From Athripsodes cinereus (lineage: Eukaryota > Arthropoda > Insecta > Trichoptera > Leptoceridae), in NCBI GenBank assembly GCA_947579605.1, contig OX388320.1:744001-808000 (forward strand): a stretch of 64,000 bases of DNA, in the 5' to 3' direction. Positions 9,958 to 21,435 of this stretch are shown one piece after another. Each line of letters starts with the position of its first letter. The stretch's first letter is position 1. The position numbers were made by a program, and so were the translations under genes. The notes beneath the pieces are model-generated. The model was given only the letters and a program-made list of their open reading frames with translations, was not told where the DNA came from and made no database searches.

Positions 9958-12900
9958 ATGTTGTCTGGAGAAAGAGAAACAAGGACAGCCACTTCAAAAA
10001 TGGAAAAAACACGTGATTCTGAAATGGAGGTTTGCAAAGGGTTGATATCAAGGCGAGGCGTTTTGAAGGGACAACTCACGCGCTTTAAAGATTATTTGAG
10101 TAAGAAAGATTTAGATATTTGTGAATTACAGTTAAGGACATCAAGAATGGAAAGCATGCTTGAAAAATTTGAAATGTTGCAATGTGACTTGGAGGAAATT
10201 GATGGTGAGGAAGTGGTGTATAGGGATACTTTTGAACAACTATTTTACACCACTTTAAGTAAGGCAAAATCATTATTGAAAGATCAACTACAAGTCACAT
10301 GTGAAGTTAAGTTAAATCCAATTCAAATACCTACATTTCATGGTAATTATGAAACATGGTTACACTACAAAGATACATTCAAATCTCTTGTAGGCAACAA
10401 TAATTCTTTATCTAACTTACAAAAGTATCATTACTTACTGAGCTCATTAAAGGGTGAAGCTTTAAGGTTAGTTTCTTCTTTGGAAGTTTCAGACACTAAT
10501 TACTCTTTAGCATGGGACATCTTAACAAGGAGATTTGAGAACACCCGCCTCATTGTGGACAAACATGTTAATCACATTTTCAATCTCATTCCAGTGAAGC
10601 CAGAATCATATCAATCTTTAAGGCGATTGATCGATGATTCACAGCTCCACACGCGAGCTTTGGAAAGTTTGGGACTACCCACAAGCAGCTGGGACATCCT
10701 GTTAATTCACATAATTGCTAACAAATTAGATTCAGTATCACGTAACATATGGGAATCGCATCACTTGCAGGGTGAGCTACCTACATTAAAGGAACTGTAC
10801 GAATGTATTGGGGAGAGAGCACGTATTTTGGAGACGACGTCTCACAACAAAAACTTCAAACCATCCAACACCTCCAACCGAGCAGGAGTTGGCTTGGTTG
10901 CAAATGTACGAGCAAACCCAGTTTGCCCACTTTGTTCTTCACAGCATCGATTAAACCAATGTGAGCAGTTTAAGTCGATGGGGACTCAGCAAAGGTGGGA
11001 GCTGGTAAAAAGGCAGCGACTGTGCCGTAACTGTATGTTAAGGAATCATATTGCCAAGGATTGTTCTTCAGGAGGAAGATGTAAGGTGTGTCGGAGGGAC
11101 CATCACACCTTATTGCACACACCGAGCGTGCACAATTCGACAGCAAATACGGAAACTCTGGGACCTACTTCACAGGTTCCTACTGTGGTGAACCATGCTT
11201 CGCTCTCAAACGACGAGGAAGTACTGTTATCCACGGCCATGGTTGGGATCCAACTCCCTGATGGCGGCATTTTTAGGGCACGAGCACTCTTGGACTCGGC
11301 AGCACAGTCGAATTTCATTACAAAGAGTTTATGCGAGAAACTCAACTTACGAACAAAGGGAGCATATCTGCCAGTCTCGGGACTGCGGCAACAGGCAACT
11401 CACATTGAAGAAAAGGTAGATATAACGATTAATTCTTTATTGTATGATTACAGGAGGAAAATCAACTGTTTGGTCCTGCCTGTAATTACATCAAACTTGC
11501 CACTGCGATCTGTGGACAGACGAGGTTTTCACGTGCCTTTCCAGATGCAGCTAGCGGACCCTGACTTCCATAAATCTTCTCCAATAGACTTGTTATTGGG
11601 AGCACAGGTATTTTGGGAGGTACTTCAGGGAAATCATGCATCAGCTCAACGTCAGCAGCCGATGATGCATCAGACCAAGTTAGGATGGGTCATTGCAGGA
11701 GCTATTCCGTGGAACTCTGAAGGAATCAGCAGACAAAGGCCGGTATCTTGTTACATTTCTTTGAATCAATTAAACAAAAACATTGAGAAATTTTGGGAGG
11801 TAGAAAGTGTGCCTAATTCTCTGGTTCAAACCCAGGAAGAGACATTATGCGAGAAACACTTTACTAGTACTACGACTCGTGATGAGTCTGGCAGATTTTC
11901 AGTAAGTCTACCCTTCAAGGAATGTCCACCTAACGTGGGAAACTCTCTTGAAATAGCCGAGAGGAGGTTACTTTCGATGGAGCGACGGTTTCAGAAGGAT
12001 ACAGAGCTGCACACACAATATGCAGCATTCATGAATGAGTATTTGGAATTGGGGCATATGTCTCCTTGTCTACCTGACAAGGAAAATGCAGTTTATCTTC
12101 CCCATCATCCCGTTTTCAAGGGAACAAAAATCCGTGTAGTGTTCGATGGTTCTGCAAAAACATCCAATGGAAAGTCCCTAGATGATAATCTGATGAAAAC
12201 ACCTACCATACATAATGAGTTATTTACATTGTTGATTAATTTCAGGAAACATCGATATGTCTTGAGTGCAGATATACAACAGTATTATAGGCAGGTCAAT
12301 GTACATGAAAGGGACAGGGATTACCAGAGGGTCTTATGGAGGACATCTCCCAGTGAGGAAATAGGACATTTCCGACTCAACAGCGTCACATACGGACTCA
12401 GTGCGTCACCATATCTCGCGATGAGATGTCTAAAGGAACTAAGTACAATTTATTCTTCTATTTTTCCTCTCACTTCTCAGGTGATAGAAAGGGATTTTTA
12501 TGTGGATGATCTCTTAACAGGAGATCATGATAAGCAGACTTGTATTAATTTAAAAAATGAACTGTCATACCTTCTAGACAAGGCAGGTATGAAACTTACC
12601 AAATGGAGGTCAAATCTGGAAGACCTACATGACACTGGTCAGAACAATGACAGTAAATCCTTGAATCTGGAGGACGATTTTCAGTGCAAAATTCTAGGGT
12701 TGCATTGGAACAGTTACGAAGACACTTTTCATTATAAGGTTAACATTGAAACAAATACATCAACGTCTACTAAAAGGACAATTCTTTCAGATATTTCTAA
12801 GACGTTCGACCCGTTAGGACTCATCGGGCCCATTGTAATTAGGGCAAAATTATTAATGCAAAAAATTTGGCAGTTACAGATAGGATGGGACGATGAACTA

Positions 12901-15042
12901 CCTGAAGACATTATTATTGCATGGAACCTTTACAAAAAGGATCTACAAGACATCAACATCATCAAGATTCCAAGGAGGGTAATTGTGACGTCAACAGGGA
13001 GTGCAGACATACAAATATTTGGGTTTTCCGATGCATCGAAGGAAGCGTATGGTTGTACTGTATATTTGAAGTCCATGGATGAACAAGGTAGGACACAGAT
13101 CAATTTACTTTGTGCAAAATCTAGAGTGGCACCTCTCAAACAACTTACTTTGCCTAGGCTAGAATTATCAGGAGCGCTACTATTAGCTGGACTTGTCAAG
13201 TCCATAAAGGAGAACATGGGTTATCAAGGTGTATCCACTAAGCTTTTCACAGATTCAACTATTGTGTTGTCATGGCTACGAGCCTCAGCAACAAAAATGG
13301 ATACCTTTGTAGCAAACAGGGTAGCAGAAATTCAGCGTAGCACAGAAGATTGTCAATGGATACATGTATCGTCACAACACAACCCAGCAGACTTGATTTC
13401 CAGGGGTACATCTGTACAACAACTTTCATCTTCAACTTTGTGGTGGAATGGTCCATCTTTCATACAAGAGGATGAGAAACTTACAGAATGTTCTTCTACG
13501 GTTGATATACAACAAGATATAGTGGTAAATACTACCACACTGGTAAATATTGAATCATGGGATATTTTCACAAGATATTCTTCATTTAATAGATTGCTTA
13601 GAATTACTGCATATTTAATAAGATTTAAGAATAATGTAACATCAAAAACAGGACGTAGAACTGGACCTTTACAGGTATCTGAACTTCAACATGCACATGA
13701 TGTATTGTGCAACATCGTCCAAGGTATTTTCTTTCACAGAGAAATAAGGGATTTGAAAAAGGATGGTCAGGTGTCTGCTCGTAGTAATGTAAAATCATTA
13801 AATCCAGTATTGATAAATGGTATACTTTGTGTTGGAGGAAGACTGAAAAACAGTGAGGTACCTACCCAACAAAAACATCCTATTTTGTTGCCTGCGGGAC
13901 ACGCTTTTACAACATTAATTATAAAGTATTATCATTATACTAATTTACATTTGGGTTTGCAGGGACTGTTGGCGCAGCTACGACTCAAGTACTGGCCATT
14001 GTCAGCAAAGAATACGATAAGAAGGGTTCTCAAGCATTGTATCCTGTGCTTTAGGTACAAGACGCCAGTGAATTACCAAAGGATGGGGGATCTGCCTGCA
14101 GACAGGGTCACTGCGACAAGGCCATTTTCAATTGTTGGAGTAGACTATTCAGGTTTCTTCAATATAAAATCAGGTTTTACCAGGAACGCTAAGGTTGTAA
14201 AATGTTATATTTGTTTATTTGTTTGTTTTGCCTCTAAGGCAGTGCATCTGGAAGTTGTCACTTCCATGACGACAGAGGCTTTTTTGAATGCATTAAAAAG
14301 ATTTGTTGCTCGGCGGGGAATGCCAATCAAGATTTATTCAGATAATGGCACAAATTTCATTGGTGCAAGCAACGATCTTGCCAGAATTTATACACAGTTA
14401 AGAGCCTCTGAGGAGGAGATTGTTAGTTTTTGTTCTCAACGATGGATCGACTGGAAATTCATTCCAGCTCGATCACCCCATTTTGGTTCTCTTTGGGAAG
14501 CAGGTATAAAACTAGTAAAAACTCCCTTGAAAAAGGCTTTGAATTCTCAGGTATTGAATTATGATTCTATGCTTACTTTGATTTGTCAAATCGAAGCCTC
14601 CATTAATTCCAGACCAATAACCAGTTTATCCTCTGATCCAACTGATCTCAACCCACTCACTCCTTCCCATTTTTTGATTGGAGACTCGTTGGCGAGGTTA
14701 CCTGAACCAGATGTATCACACTTACCAGATAATCGTTTAAACCACTACCAAAAGATTATTGCTATGTTCAAGGGTTTTTGGACTAGATGGAGCAGGGAGT
14801 ATTTCCAGGGACTCCAACAACGGACAAAATGGACACACGGAAATGAGAGACAATTGAAGGAGGGGGATTTGGTGCTAATAAAGGACGAGACTGTTCCCAT
14901 GCTTTGGAAACTTGGCAGAGTTGTCCAGACACATCCAGGTCCAGATAACGTCACCCGAGTTGTCACCTTGAGGACCCAATCTGGACTGACAAAAAGAGCC
15001 ATCCATCGTGTGGCATTGCTACCAGAGCCTTCGGAACAGTGA
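9958..15042 (+). CDS. BEL/Pao gag-pol polyprotein, 1694 aa
   Basis: This single frame carries everything needed for reverse transcription and integration. Visible order: N-terminal charged, helical region; DUF1759-type gag segment with FHGNYETWLHYKDTF (about residue 126); cysteine/histidine knuckles starting CPLC (about 322), CRNCMLRNHIAKDC (about 355) and CKVCRRDHHTLLH (about 375); retropepsin-like protease LLDSAAQSNF (about 443), with the DSA variant common in this family; RT with VVFDGSAKT, LSADIQQYYRQV and the catalytic YVDD (about 847); Peptidase_A17-type linker; RNase H with FSDASKEAYG (about 1022) and FTDST (about 1097); integrase HHCC zinc module (HYTNLHLGLQG...CILC, about 1325-1360) and DDE core (VDYSG about 1393, YSDNGTNF about 1460, WEAG about 1512); DUF5641-like end. 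The ATG after the PBS leader is the first long-frame start. No stop or frameshift. Confidence 0.95.
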   Translation: MLSGERETRTATSKMEKTRDSEMEVCKGLISRRGVLKGQLTRFKDYLSKKDLDICELQLRTSRMESMLEKFEMLQCDLEEIDGEEVVYRDTFEQLFYTTLSKAKSLLKDQLQVTCEVKLNPIQIPTFHGNYETWLHYKDTFKSLVGNNNSLSNLQKYHYLLSSLKGEALRLVSSLEVSDTNYSLAWDILTRRFENTRLIVDKHVNHIFNLIPVKPESYQSLRRLIDDSQLHTRALESLGLPTSSWDILLIHIIANKLDSVSRNIWESHHLQGELPTLKELYECIGERARILETTSHNKNFKPSNTSNRAGVGLVANVRANPVCPLCSSQHRLNQCEQFKSMGTQQRWELVKRQRLCRNCMLRNHIAKDCSSGGRCKVCRRDHHTLLHTPSVHNSTANTETLGPTSQVPTVVNHASLSNDEEVLLSTAMVGIQLPDGGIFRARALLDSAAQSNFITKSLCEKLNLRTKGAYLPVSGLRQQATHIEEKVDITINSLLYDYRRKINCLVLPVITSNLPLRSVDRRGFHVPFQMQLADPDFHKSSPIDLLLGAQVFWEVLQGNHASAQRQQPMMHQTKLGWVIAGAIPWNSEGISRQRPVSCYISLNQLNKNIEKFWEVESVPNSLVQTQEETLCEKHFTSTTTRDESGRFSVSLPFKECPPNVGNSLEIAERRLLSMERRFQKDTELHTQYAAFMNEYLELGHMSPCLPDKENAVYLPHHPVFKGTKIRVVFDGSAKTSNGKSLDDNLMKTPTIHNELFTLLINFRKHRYVLSADIQQYYRQVNVHERDRDYQRVLWRTSPSEEIGHFRLNSVTYGLSASPYLAMRCLKELSTIYSSIFPLTSQVIERDFYVDDLLTGDHDKQTCINLKNELSYLLDKAGMKLTKWRSNLEDLHDTGQNNDSKSLNLEDDFQCKILGLHWNSYEDTFHYKVNIETNTSTSTKRTILSDISKTFDPLGLIGPIVIRAKLLMQKIWQLQIGWDDELPEDIIIAWNLYKKDLQDINIIKIPRRVIVTSTGSADIQIFGFSDASKEAYGCTVYLKSMDEQGRTQINLLCAKSRVAPLKQLTLPRLELSGALLLAGLVKSIKENMGYQGVSTKLFTDSTIVLSWLRASATKMDTFVANRVAEIQRSTEDCQWIHVSSQHNPADLISRGTSVQQLSSSTLWWNGPSFIQEDEKLTECSSTVDIQQDIVVNTTTLVNIESWDIFTRYSSFNRLLRITAYLIRFKNNVTSKTGRRTGPLQVSELQHAHDVLCNIVQGIFFHREIRDLKKDGQVSARSNVKSLNPVLINGILCVGGRLKNSEVPTQQKHPILLPAGHAFTTLIIKYYHYTNLHLGLQGLLAQLRLKYWPLSAKNTIRRVLKHCILCFRYKTPVNYQRMGDLPADRVTATRPFSIVGVDYSGFFNIKSGFTRNAKVVKCYICLFVCFASKAVHLEVVTSMTTEAFLNALKRFVARRGMPIKIYSDNGTNFIGASNDLARIYTQLRASEEEIVSFCSQRWIDWKFIPARSPHFGSLWEAGIKLVKTPLKKALNSQVLNYDSMLTLICQIEASINSRPITSLSSDPTDLNPLTPSHFLIGDSLARLPEPDVSHLPDNRLNHYQKIIAMFKGFWTRWSREYFQGLQQRTKWTHGNERQLKEGDLVLIKDETVPMLWKLGRVVQTHPGPDNVTRVVTLRTQSGLTKRAIHRVALLPEPSEQ

Positions 15043-15439
15043 AATACCTATGTGCTATATTGTTTTAATTTTTTCTTTTGTGAAGTGAGCTTGAATACAT
15101 AATAATATGCATTAAACAAACAATAATACAGTACATCAAGATTTTAAACTCCAAACAAGACTTACATCAAGATATTAATCATTTATAATAGTTGAACATG
15201 AAGCTTATAAACCCAAACAAAATATTTAATTAAAAACATGGACATTTAACCTCAAGAAAGAAGATTTATTATGTATATTGTATTTTGTTGTATGTATTTT
15301 CAAATATCTTAGCATTGGTAGAGGAAGGATTTAATCATGGGTTGTAATGGGAAAGTAAATTCATTTTAGGTTTAATTAGTTGTTATCTTTATTGTAAAAA
15401 TGTAAGTCCAATTGATGTTAATATCATCAATCGCTTACA
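15043..15439 (+). other. BEL 3' untranslated region
   Basis: About 400 AT-rich bases between the stop codon and the purine tract. No second ORF or env-like segment is visible. Confidence 0.7.
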
Positions 15440-15450
15440 GAGGGGGAGAA
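15440..15450 (+). other. Polypurine tract
   Basis: GAGGGGGAGAA directly abuts the 3' LTR, the expected primer for plus-strand DNA synthesis. Confidence 0.85.
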
Positions 15451-15780
15451 TGTTGAATACTGCCATCTGTGTGGTGAATTATGAAGCACTGGTCACTGGC
15501 TATAGACATAAGGTGATAATCTATGGCGAATAAATTCAATTCAGGGTTTGTCTTTGGTTACGTGTATATAATACACACACACTTGTTGATCCATCTCTTC
15601 TTCTCCAATACACAGTCAAACAAAAACATTAGCATCTATACTGTTTTATTTTGTTACAAGTTTTACATTAAATTCCACAATATAAGAAAAAACAGTGTTT
15701 GTTCTGCATTACTCATCATTTACACACAACTCAACATTAAGCGATCGTGAAGGGACATAGGCGATCGAGACACAACAACA
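15451..15780 (+). repeat. BEL 3' LTR
   Basis: 330 bases, TGTTGAATACTG...GACACAACAACA, identical by eye to the 5' LTR. Followed directly by the GTGTC duplication at 15781-15785. Confidence 0.93.
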
Positions 15781-15785
15781 GTGTC

Positions 15786-16299
15786 GATTGTGTCATTTGT
15801 TTTTTTTTTTAATATTTTACCTCACATTTGAACGACACCTCTTTGAACTAGGGTTATATATTTTCAGTATTTTTTACTACACGGAATAGTACATTACGCC
15901 TCTATTGTTTATGAAATATTGAAAAGGTTTAGGTTGTAGGCTTTGTGCCTGTTTTACATACCATTATTTATACAGAAATAATAATATGTTACTACAAAAG
16001 ATATTTTAAATCCTAAATAAGTATATTAGGTTGGGTTTTTAGTGAGCAGAATTTCTCTAATCATCTTACAAACGACCGAAGTTTACCTTCGTCAACCTAG
16101 AATTCACTTGCCTTTGGTTCTACGGTATAATATTATAAAACTTAAATTAGACTCGGAGTAAAAATACTTTTTTTCCTTTTTGTAAATTATTCAAAAACTA
16201 TCTATAAGTACACAAATATTTTTGGACTACTTTAATTTTTTTAAATTTATCTATATCATCACTGCATTCCTTTCAAGTGGATTTGTCAAGAATCGACCT
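15786..16299. other. AT-rich spacer
   Basis: Original target-site flank of the BEL insertion. No gene or repeat recognised. Confidence 0.45.
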
Positions 16300-16785
16300 G
16301 GTCAAGAGTGGGAGACCAATTATTTACAAAAATAAACGAGTTTGAAATATTTGGTTTGCCTCTTCGTTCTGGTGCACTTGGTACGTTGACTATTCCTTCT
16401 CATCGTTCTTCTTTTTTAATATCTTCTTTCACTGTACATGCAGCTTGGTTATGGAATCATTTGCCTCTGTTAGTCAGACTTGTTCCAACTATTTCCATTT
16501 TCGATAGTAGACTGAAGCATCATTATCTCGTTCTAAGAGATCCATCTTGAGCTTTGACCCCCCTTTCTTCCCTTCCCTCTGCATCTTATTTATGTGTATT
16601 GTGTACTTTTTGTCTATGTGTGAATGTATGTAGGTTTGTATTCTGTATCACATAAGTGTTGTTTTTCAGTTGTAAGTATGTGTTTCGTTTGTATAACTGG
16701 TTGGTTGTCAAAAATTGCCTGCAAGCAATAAACCCGCCATTTGTACCACTTTAAAAATATACAATAAAGATTATTTTATTTTTGT
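16300..16785 (+). pseudogene. LINE C-terminal fragment and 3' UTR
   Basis: The frame at 16308-16550 includes VHAAWLWNHLPLLVRL and FDSRLKHHYL, resembling the 'F...A..LWN.LP..VR......F...L..H.L' ending of CR1/Jockey-type LINE ORF2 proteins. After the stop comes a T-rich UTR, then TTGCCTGCAAGCAATAAACC (a small hairpin overlapping AATAAA) and an AATAAAG end near 16760. Only the last ~75 codons remain; a 5' truncation is likely. Confidence 0.6.
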
Positions 16786-18147
16786 TTATTTATTTATTTA
16801 AAATATTACCATTCTTACAATTATTTCGCGTAATGAATGTGTGTGATAAGTGTTGTGTCTCCATTTTAAGCCAAAAACTCTTTCCATTGTAAAGGACAGA
16901 GGATATTTTAATCAGAAGGAGGTTTCATTCCACACTCTGAAAGTTCTCACATTTGTGTCGTTTTTTATTTGGTTTTAGTGTCACATGAATTCTGTAGTTT
17001 TGTATAAAATACCCTCATAAAACCAGATGATCATATTACTATGTGTTAACCCTCACTATTGCGATAAGCAATCTCTGTCTACAAAGAATAACAAGACATT
17101 TTTCCTTTCTTTATCGTAAGAAATACTCATTATTACTACTAGAATTGTAACGGATAGTGTTTTTTCCGGATAAAAGATATACGCCGAGGTTAATTACTAT
17201 GTAGCTGGATTTTGACACGGTCACTATTTTAAAAATAAGATCGATTCCATCGAAATATTTCCTTCTTCTTTTCAACGCAGGATTTTTTTCTTTATAGCAT
17301 TAAAAAAATATAAGGTCTGAAGAGATCTCTCCTTTGCGATAAATTCGCCTTTTGTCTATTGCTTTTATTTAATTTGAATGATTTTCCTTATAAAATTGTA
17401 TGTATTGTGATCAATGTACGGTAAAAAATAAAAAGCTAAATGTATCCAACTTTTAGATAACGTTATTCACTTATTTCTCGAGCATTAATTTTGAAAATCT
17501 TGTGATCGAGGGTATTTATTTATTTATCATTATAAAAAAACACAACAACACAAATATTTAAAGCTTATTTAACAGCTAAAAAACTATTATACTATTCCTA
17601 GTGATCTTGAGCCTAACCATAATTCGGTCTGATAGCGAATTATTAGTTCGAAAAAAAAAACAATATCGGATATTTTCCGAATACCCGTTACGTTTCTAAT
17701 TATTACAATGACTATGTTGGTTTATCACAGTCCATAATATCTAAAACCTTCTGTCCTTTCGTCGGTTTTTATACTATCGCTGTTATTGCATCTCTCCCTT
17801 ACCAAAGCAAAATAATACTAGGTCTGAATATGTTACTGTTACTACATAGTTTAAAAATACATTTCTAACGTTTTTAGTTCAAACTCCAGTGGATTATAAT
17901 GTACATTGTCAGGTTTTGAAATCAGTTCGATCTTACATTTATATTGTGATAATTTTGATAGCATTTTTACTAAATAGTGTGAAGAAATTCTCCGTTTGTC
18001 TTAAAAAAGTCCAGATTTTGCAAATCACAATCTTGAAATAAGATAATATTCGTAAAAATAGATGGAGTATTGTGGAGTTTTTTGTTATCTAATCTCGTTA
18101 ATTTGACGATTGACTTCTTTAAATATAATTTAACAATACGTCAATTC
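16786..18147. other. AT-rich spacer
   Basis: No gene, RNA or repeat boundary that I can support. Confidence 0.45.
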
Positions 18148-18192
18148 ATTTCTCTCCCTTCCTCCCCTCCCTCTCTCTTTCTCTCTCTCTAT
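18148..18192. repeat. CT-rich microsatellite
   Basis: Pyrimidine-only run of TCTCTC, CCCTCC and TCTCTCTCTC units. Confidence 0.85.
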
Positions 18193-19160
18193 ACCATCAC
18201 GACAGCATCCACAAATAGGGTTACCAGTACCTAGAATAGCTGCATGTCATAAACATACAAGATTTCTCATCTGAGTCAATAAAAAAAAGACATTTAGAAT
18301 GGGTGGTATTATTATTAAAAAAGATGCCATATTTTACTGATACTATTTGAGCATACGGCTAGTGTGATCCCAGGGAAAAAAAGAACCTTCAATTTGCAAT
18401 AGTATTTTCACTTGTTATAAATTCACATTGTATTCGATGTGTTTCCGTTAACTGATTGTATAAAAAGCATCAAATCAATTTTTAAGGCATATTTCATAAT
18501 TTGGTTATAAATATATAATATTTTTAACCAAATTATGCTCTTAAATATGTATGTACCTACCTATCTTTGATAATTTTACAATGCATTATGTCTAGAATCT
18601 ATAGTTAGTCCCGCCACACTGTCGCTCAATTAGACTTGTCAAACCATACAAATGTTGCAACCAAATAATTACAATCGTACCCACCCCGCTCTCCCTGTAT
18701 TAACAATACTAATAATCAATGCACCAACCCTCTACCATACATTATAAGTATCTACTAACCAAACCTAATAAAGTAGTCATGTTAAATACCTACATATTAT
18801 GTTGATTCATATGAAGTAGGTAGTTCTCCCAACAAACAGTACGTCGAGTGCAGCCATAAAAATGAAATTTAATATGGATTTTATATTATTTTCAATTTTC
18901 TGTCTTTCTTTGTGTATTTATTATGATGGTAGTGTTCATAAAAAAGCTGAATAAACCTAATATTTGAAATTTTAATTAACATGCATTGATAGTATATTTG
19001 ATAATTTGTATAGAAAAAAGAGAGTTGAAAGAACATAGTTCACTGTATTGATAAATAAATAAATAAATAAAAAATAATTTTTAACAGTATTTAGAAGTGA
19101 GGTGAAGTAATATTATTTGAGTTGAAATTGTGAAAAATCATTAGCTTTTTTGGAGTTTTT
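18193..19160. other. AT-rich spacer with a slightly GC-richer patch
   Basis: 18600-18780 is less AT-rich (CCCGCCACACTGTCGC, CCCACCCCGCTCTCCC) but has no long frame. An (ATAA)n run lies at 19051-19078. Nothing identified. Confidence 0.4.
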
Positions 19161-19275
19161 ACCTCTATTAAGACACCAAAAATAACAGTTAGCTCTTTAA
19201 AGACACTAAAGAGAATAATCAGCTCTTTTAAGACACTAAAGAGAATAAATAGCTCTTTTAAGACACCAAATTGAA
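19161..19275 (+). repeat. Minisatellite, about 30-bp unit, 3-4 copies
   Basis: Units start at about 19161 (partial), 19191, 19221 and 19251: AGCTCTTTTAAGACACTAAA then GAGAATAAT. The last unit runs into the next LINE tail. Confidence 0.85.
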
Positions 19276-19425
19276 CTATACATCATGGGTAAGTTGGAAG
19301 ATATCGCTTCTGCCATAAACTCGCCCATTGCACAGTATCATTTATTTGCGTCACATTGTTTTATAACTTGGTAATTATGTATGCTCCTTATTGTGCAATA
19401 AAGTTTATTATTATTATTATTTAAC
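19276..19425 (+). repeat. LINE 3' tail with (TTA)n end
   Basis: CATCATGGGTAAGTTGGAAG, ATATCGCTTCTGCCATAAAC, CGCCCATTGCACAG, then GTGCAATAAAGTTTATTATT. A related copy is at 35185-35320. 'CTGGAAGA.ATCGCT' followed by a 'GCAATAAAG' end is typical of many insect LINE termini. Confidence 0.6.
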
Positions 19426-19464
19426 ATCGTGTAAAATATTGAGTAGATATGATGAAAGCCCTGT

Positions 19465-19515
19465 TAGGTTTCCCCGACGTTGGCGATCACTCTGGCATAG
19501 GAATGTGGTTTAACT
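19465..19515 (-). pseudogene. RTE-type LINE C-terminal tip
   Basis: Minus strand encodes HSYARVIANVGET and a stop. The same tip (GVIANVGGT, stop) ends the plus-strand remnant at 48411-48485. It abuts a different RTE remnant on the plus strand. Confidence 0.6.
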
Positions 19516-19705
19516 ACGTGGATCGAATTCTCAACGACGGCCGCGTTTTGAGATAGAGTAATCGGTGTGAATGTATGAGAAATTGTACGAATGTGGAGGA
19601 AGTAAAAAAGTATGCAAGAATAAATCAATATAGCATTCCGTTCTCTTTGCCCACTCATCTGGGATATGGCGTGAGTGTATAATACAGTATAACAAATTAG
19701 CCAAT
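19516..19705 (+). pseudogene. RTE-type LINE 3' fragment
   Basis: Plus strand reads HVDRILNDGRVL, then CMRNCTNVEEVKK, ending in GGGATATGGCGTGAGTGTAT and an ATAATACAGTATAAC tail. Collinear with the better copies at 33509-34000 and 53722-54210 (minus). Contains stops. Confidence 0.7.
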
Positions 19706-20079
19706 ATAAGTAATAATAATGATATCTTCTGGATAACAACGTCTACTTTTGGAATCTTCTCGTGTCCACTTGAGTGTATATTAAATTCCATTCACAAAAT
19801 AATAATTATATTAATTCTTATGGAATTATTCAAGTGGTTCGTTTCTTCAAGTATCATTCAAGGAATTATTTTTGAATAAGTACGAATTTCAATCAAGTTG
19901 TTCAGATTCATCACGTAAAAATATTCTGAGCCGAAGGCAAAATCAATAGGTTAATAAAAATAAAATAAACCCTGCTATCAATATTCCTGCTAATTCAAGA
20001 AATTCTTAATTAGAAGTCATTTAAATATAATATTAAGATTTTCCACATAGACCAACAGCTTCAGAGATTTTAATTTTTT
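19706..20079. other. AT-rich spacer
   Basis: Nothing recognised. Confidence 0.45.
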
Positions 20080-20240
20080 TAATTGATTTTTTTTTATTTT
20101 AGATGAACACACGGCGTGAGCCTTTTACAAGTTAAACAAGCAGTATGAAAAATAACAAGCACAAACAGACACAATAGTCAAAAATACATTTTTGTTTACA
20201 TAGAGTAATTAGTAAATTAGTAACAGTCAAAAAAAAATTC
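20080..20240 (-). repeat. LINE 3' tail, 'AAAGGCTCACGCCGT' family
   Basis: Minus strand: AACTTGTAAAAGGCTCACGC then CGTGTGTTCATC and an A-rich end. Same family as 2884-2960. Confidence 0.6.
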
Positions 20241-21314
20241 AATAAATAGTGCAAAACAAAAGAAGTCAATAGGAAACAATTACAGTTCTACGATAAATAA
20301 ATTACATTAATTATGTCAGTCCAAATAAGCATGAGTATGTCAAAGAAATAAAACAATTCTGAACAAATAAAAACAAAGATAATGTGCTATTAGGATAATT
20401 TCAATGTCAACAGTGAGAATAAATGTAGCACGAAACAAATATGAATTAATTAAATTATTATATAATAAAATGGAGTAAAACATTATTTATATAAAAAAAA
20501 AAGAAGAAAGAAATGACAAAAGTCAATATAATCAAGTAAGATCAAATTTTCAATGGTCATATAATTACAATTTTTATGTCTTAAAAATTTCTGATTTCAT
20601 TTGATTTATCAAAGATGTAAGTAATTATTTTTTTTATTGAAATTTAATGATCATCTTTAATTATCATATTTCTTCTTTAATAAAACATTTCTAATCTTTA
20701 AATCAGCGATTTCGTATGCCGCCCACTAAAATTGGTGAGCAACAGTTAAAATTTACTTGTTATAATATGTCATTTCTCAAGACATCTTTATCGTACTCAC
20801 TGAAAGGTCAATACACTTTACATTAATAATAAATTGATATGCTTTTAATAAAATACTTTCTACTTTACTACAGAAACCTTTAATACTTGTAAGAATTCTT
20901 CAATAAAAATTATTGATAAAAGTTTTTCGTCTTAATCTAATTTGGAAGAATACTTTTTTCGGATTTATCAAACATTTTTTTTATTCATAAAAACTATCGA
21001 ACAGATTTTTGAATTAGTAAACTGTTTATATTTTTAAAATACTTGATTTAATTTTGTTTCAAATACTTTTTTGACATTTATTTGGTGTACAAGATGCATA
21101 ATAACTACGTATAAATTGATAATAAAATGTATAGTAAGTTTTCTTGCCCTCAGCTTAACAATCAGTATTTTTTTATTCCATGTGAAATAATGTTATCTAA
21201 GTTACGTCTTTAAATATTCCTAAATAGGAAGAGATTGGAAAGAAGATTTTCTTCAAAATCATAAACAAACTACTTAATTTATTTATTTATTTTAACCAAT
21301 ATACGATATTTGCC
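20241..21314. other. AT-rich spacer
   Basis: A/T runs only; no supported feature. Confidence 0.45.
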
Positions 21315-21435
21315 TTTTGAATTATATATCGAGAGACCCGGGGTTTATTCCACCGCTGCCAACTTACTCCACCTTCACGACAGAAGCACATACTGTGAAG
21401 GCATCTGGGGTGTTTCTGGGTTTATTCCAAATTCA
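21315..21435 (+). repeat. tRNA-like SINE, partial copy
   Basis: GACCCGGGGTTTATTCCACC, GCTGCCAACTTACTCC, TTCACGACAGAAGC, CATACTGTGAAGGC and GGGTTTATTCC align in order with 25945-26050 of the fuller copy. It begins near the B-box, so the 5' half is missing. Confidence 0.65.

Larger units (their letters stand above)
9154..15780 (+). mobile_element. Complete BEL/Pao LTR retrotransposon, 6.6 kb
   Basis: Two direct LTRs bound one large polyprotein gene, with a 5-bp target duplication outside them, a primer-binding site just inside the 5' LTR and a purine tract just before the 3' LTR. Domain order (gag-like, zinc knuckles, protease, RT, RNase H, integrase, all in one frame) and the DUF1759/DUF1758/Peptidase_A17-type segments are typical of BEL/Pao. 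LTRs look identical by eye over all 330 bases and the ORF has no stop, so the insertion is recent and may be active. No env-like gene is visible. Confidence 0.93.

Noticed and set aside
12930..13571. Minus-strand frames of 65-95 codons across the BEL polyprotein
   Set aside because: Antisense shadows of the conserved pol coding sequence.
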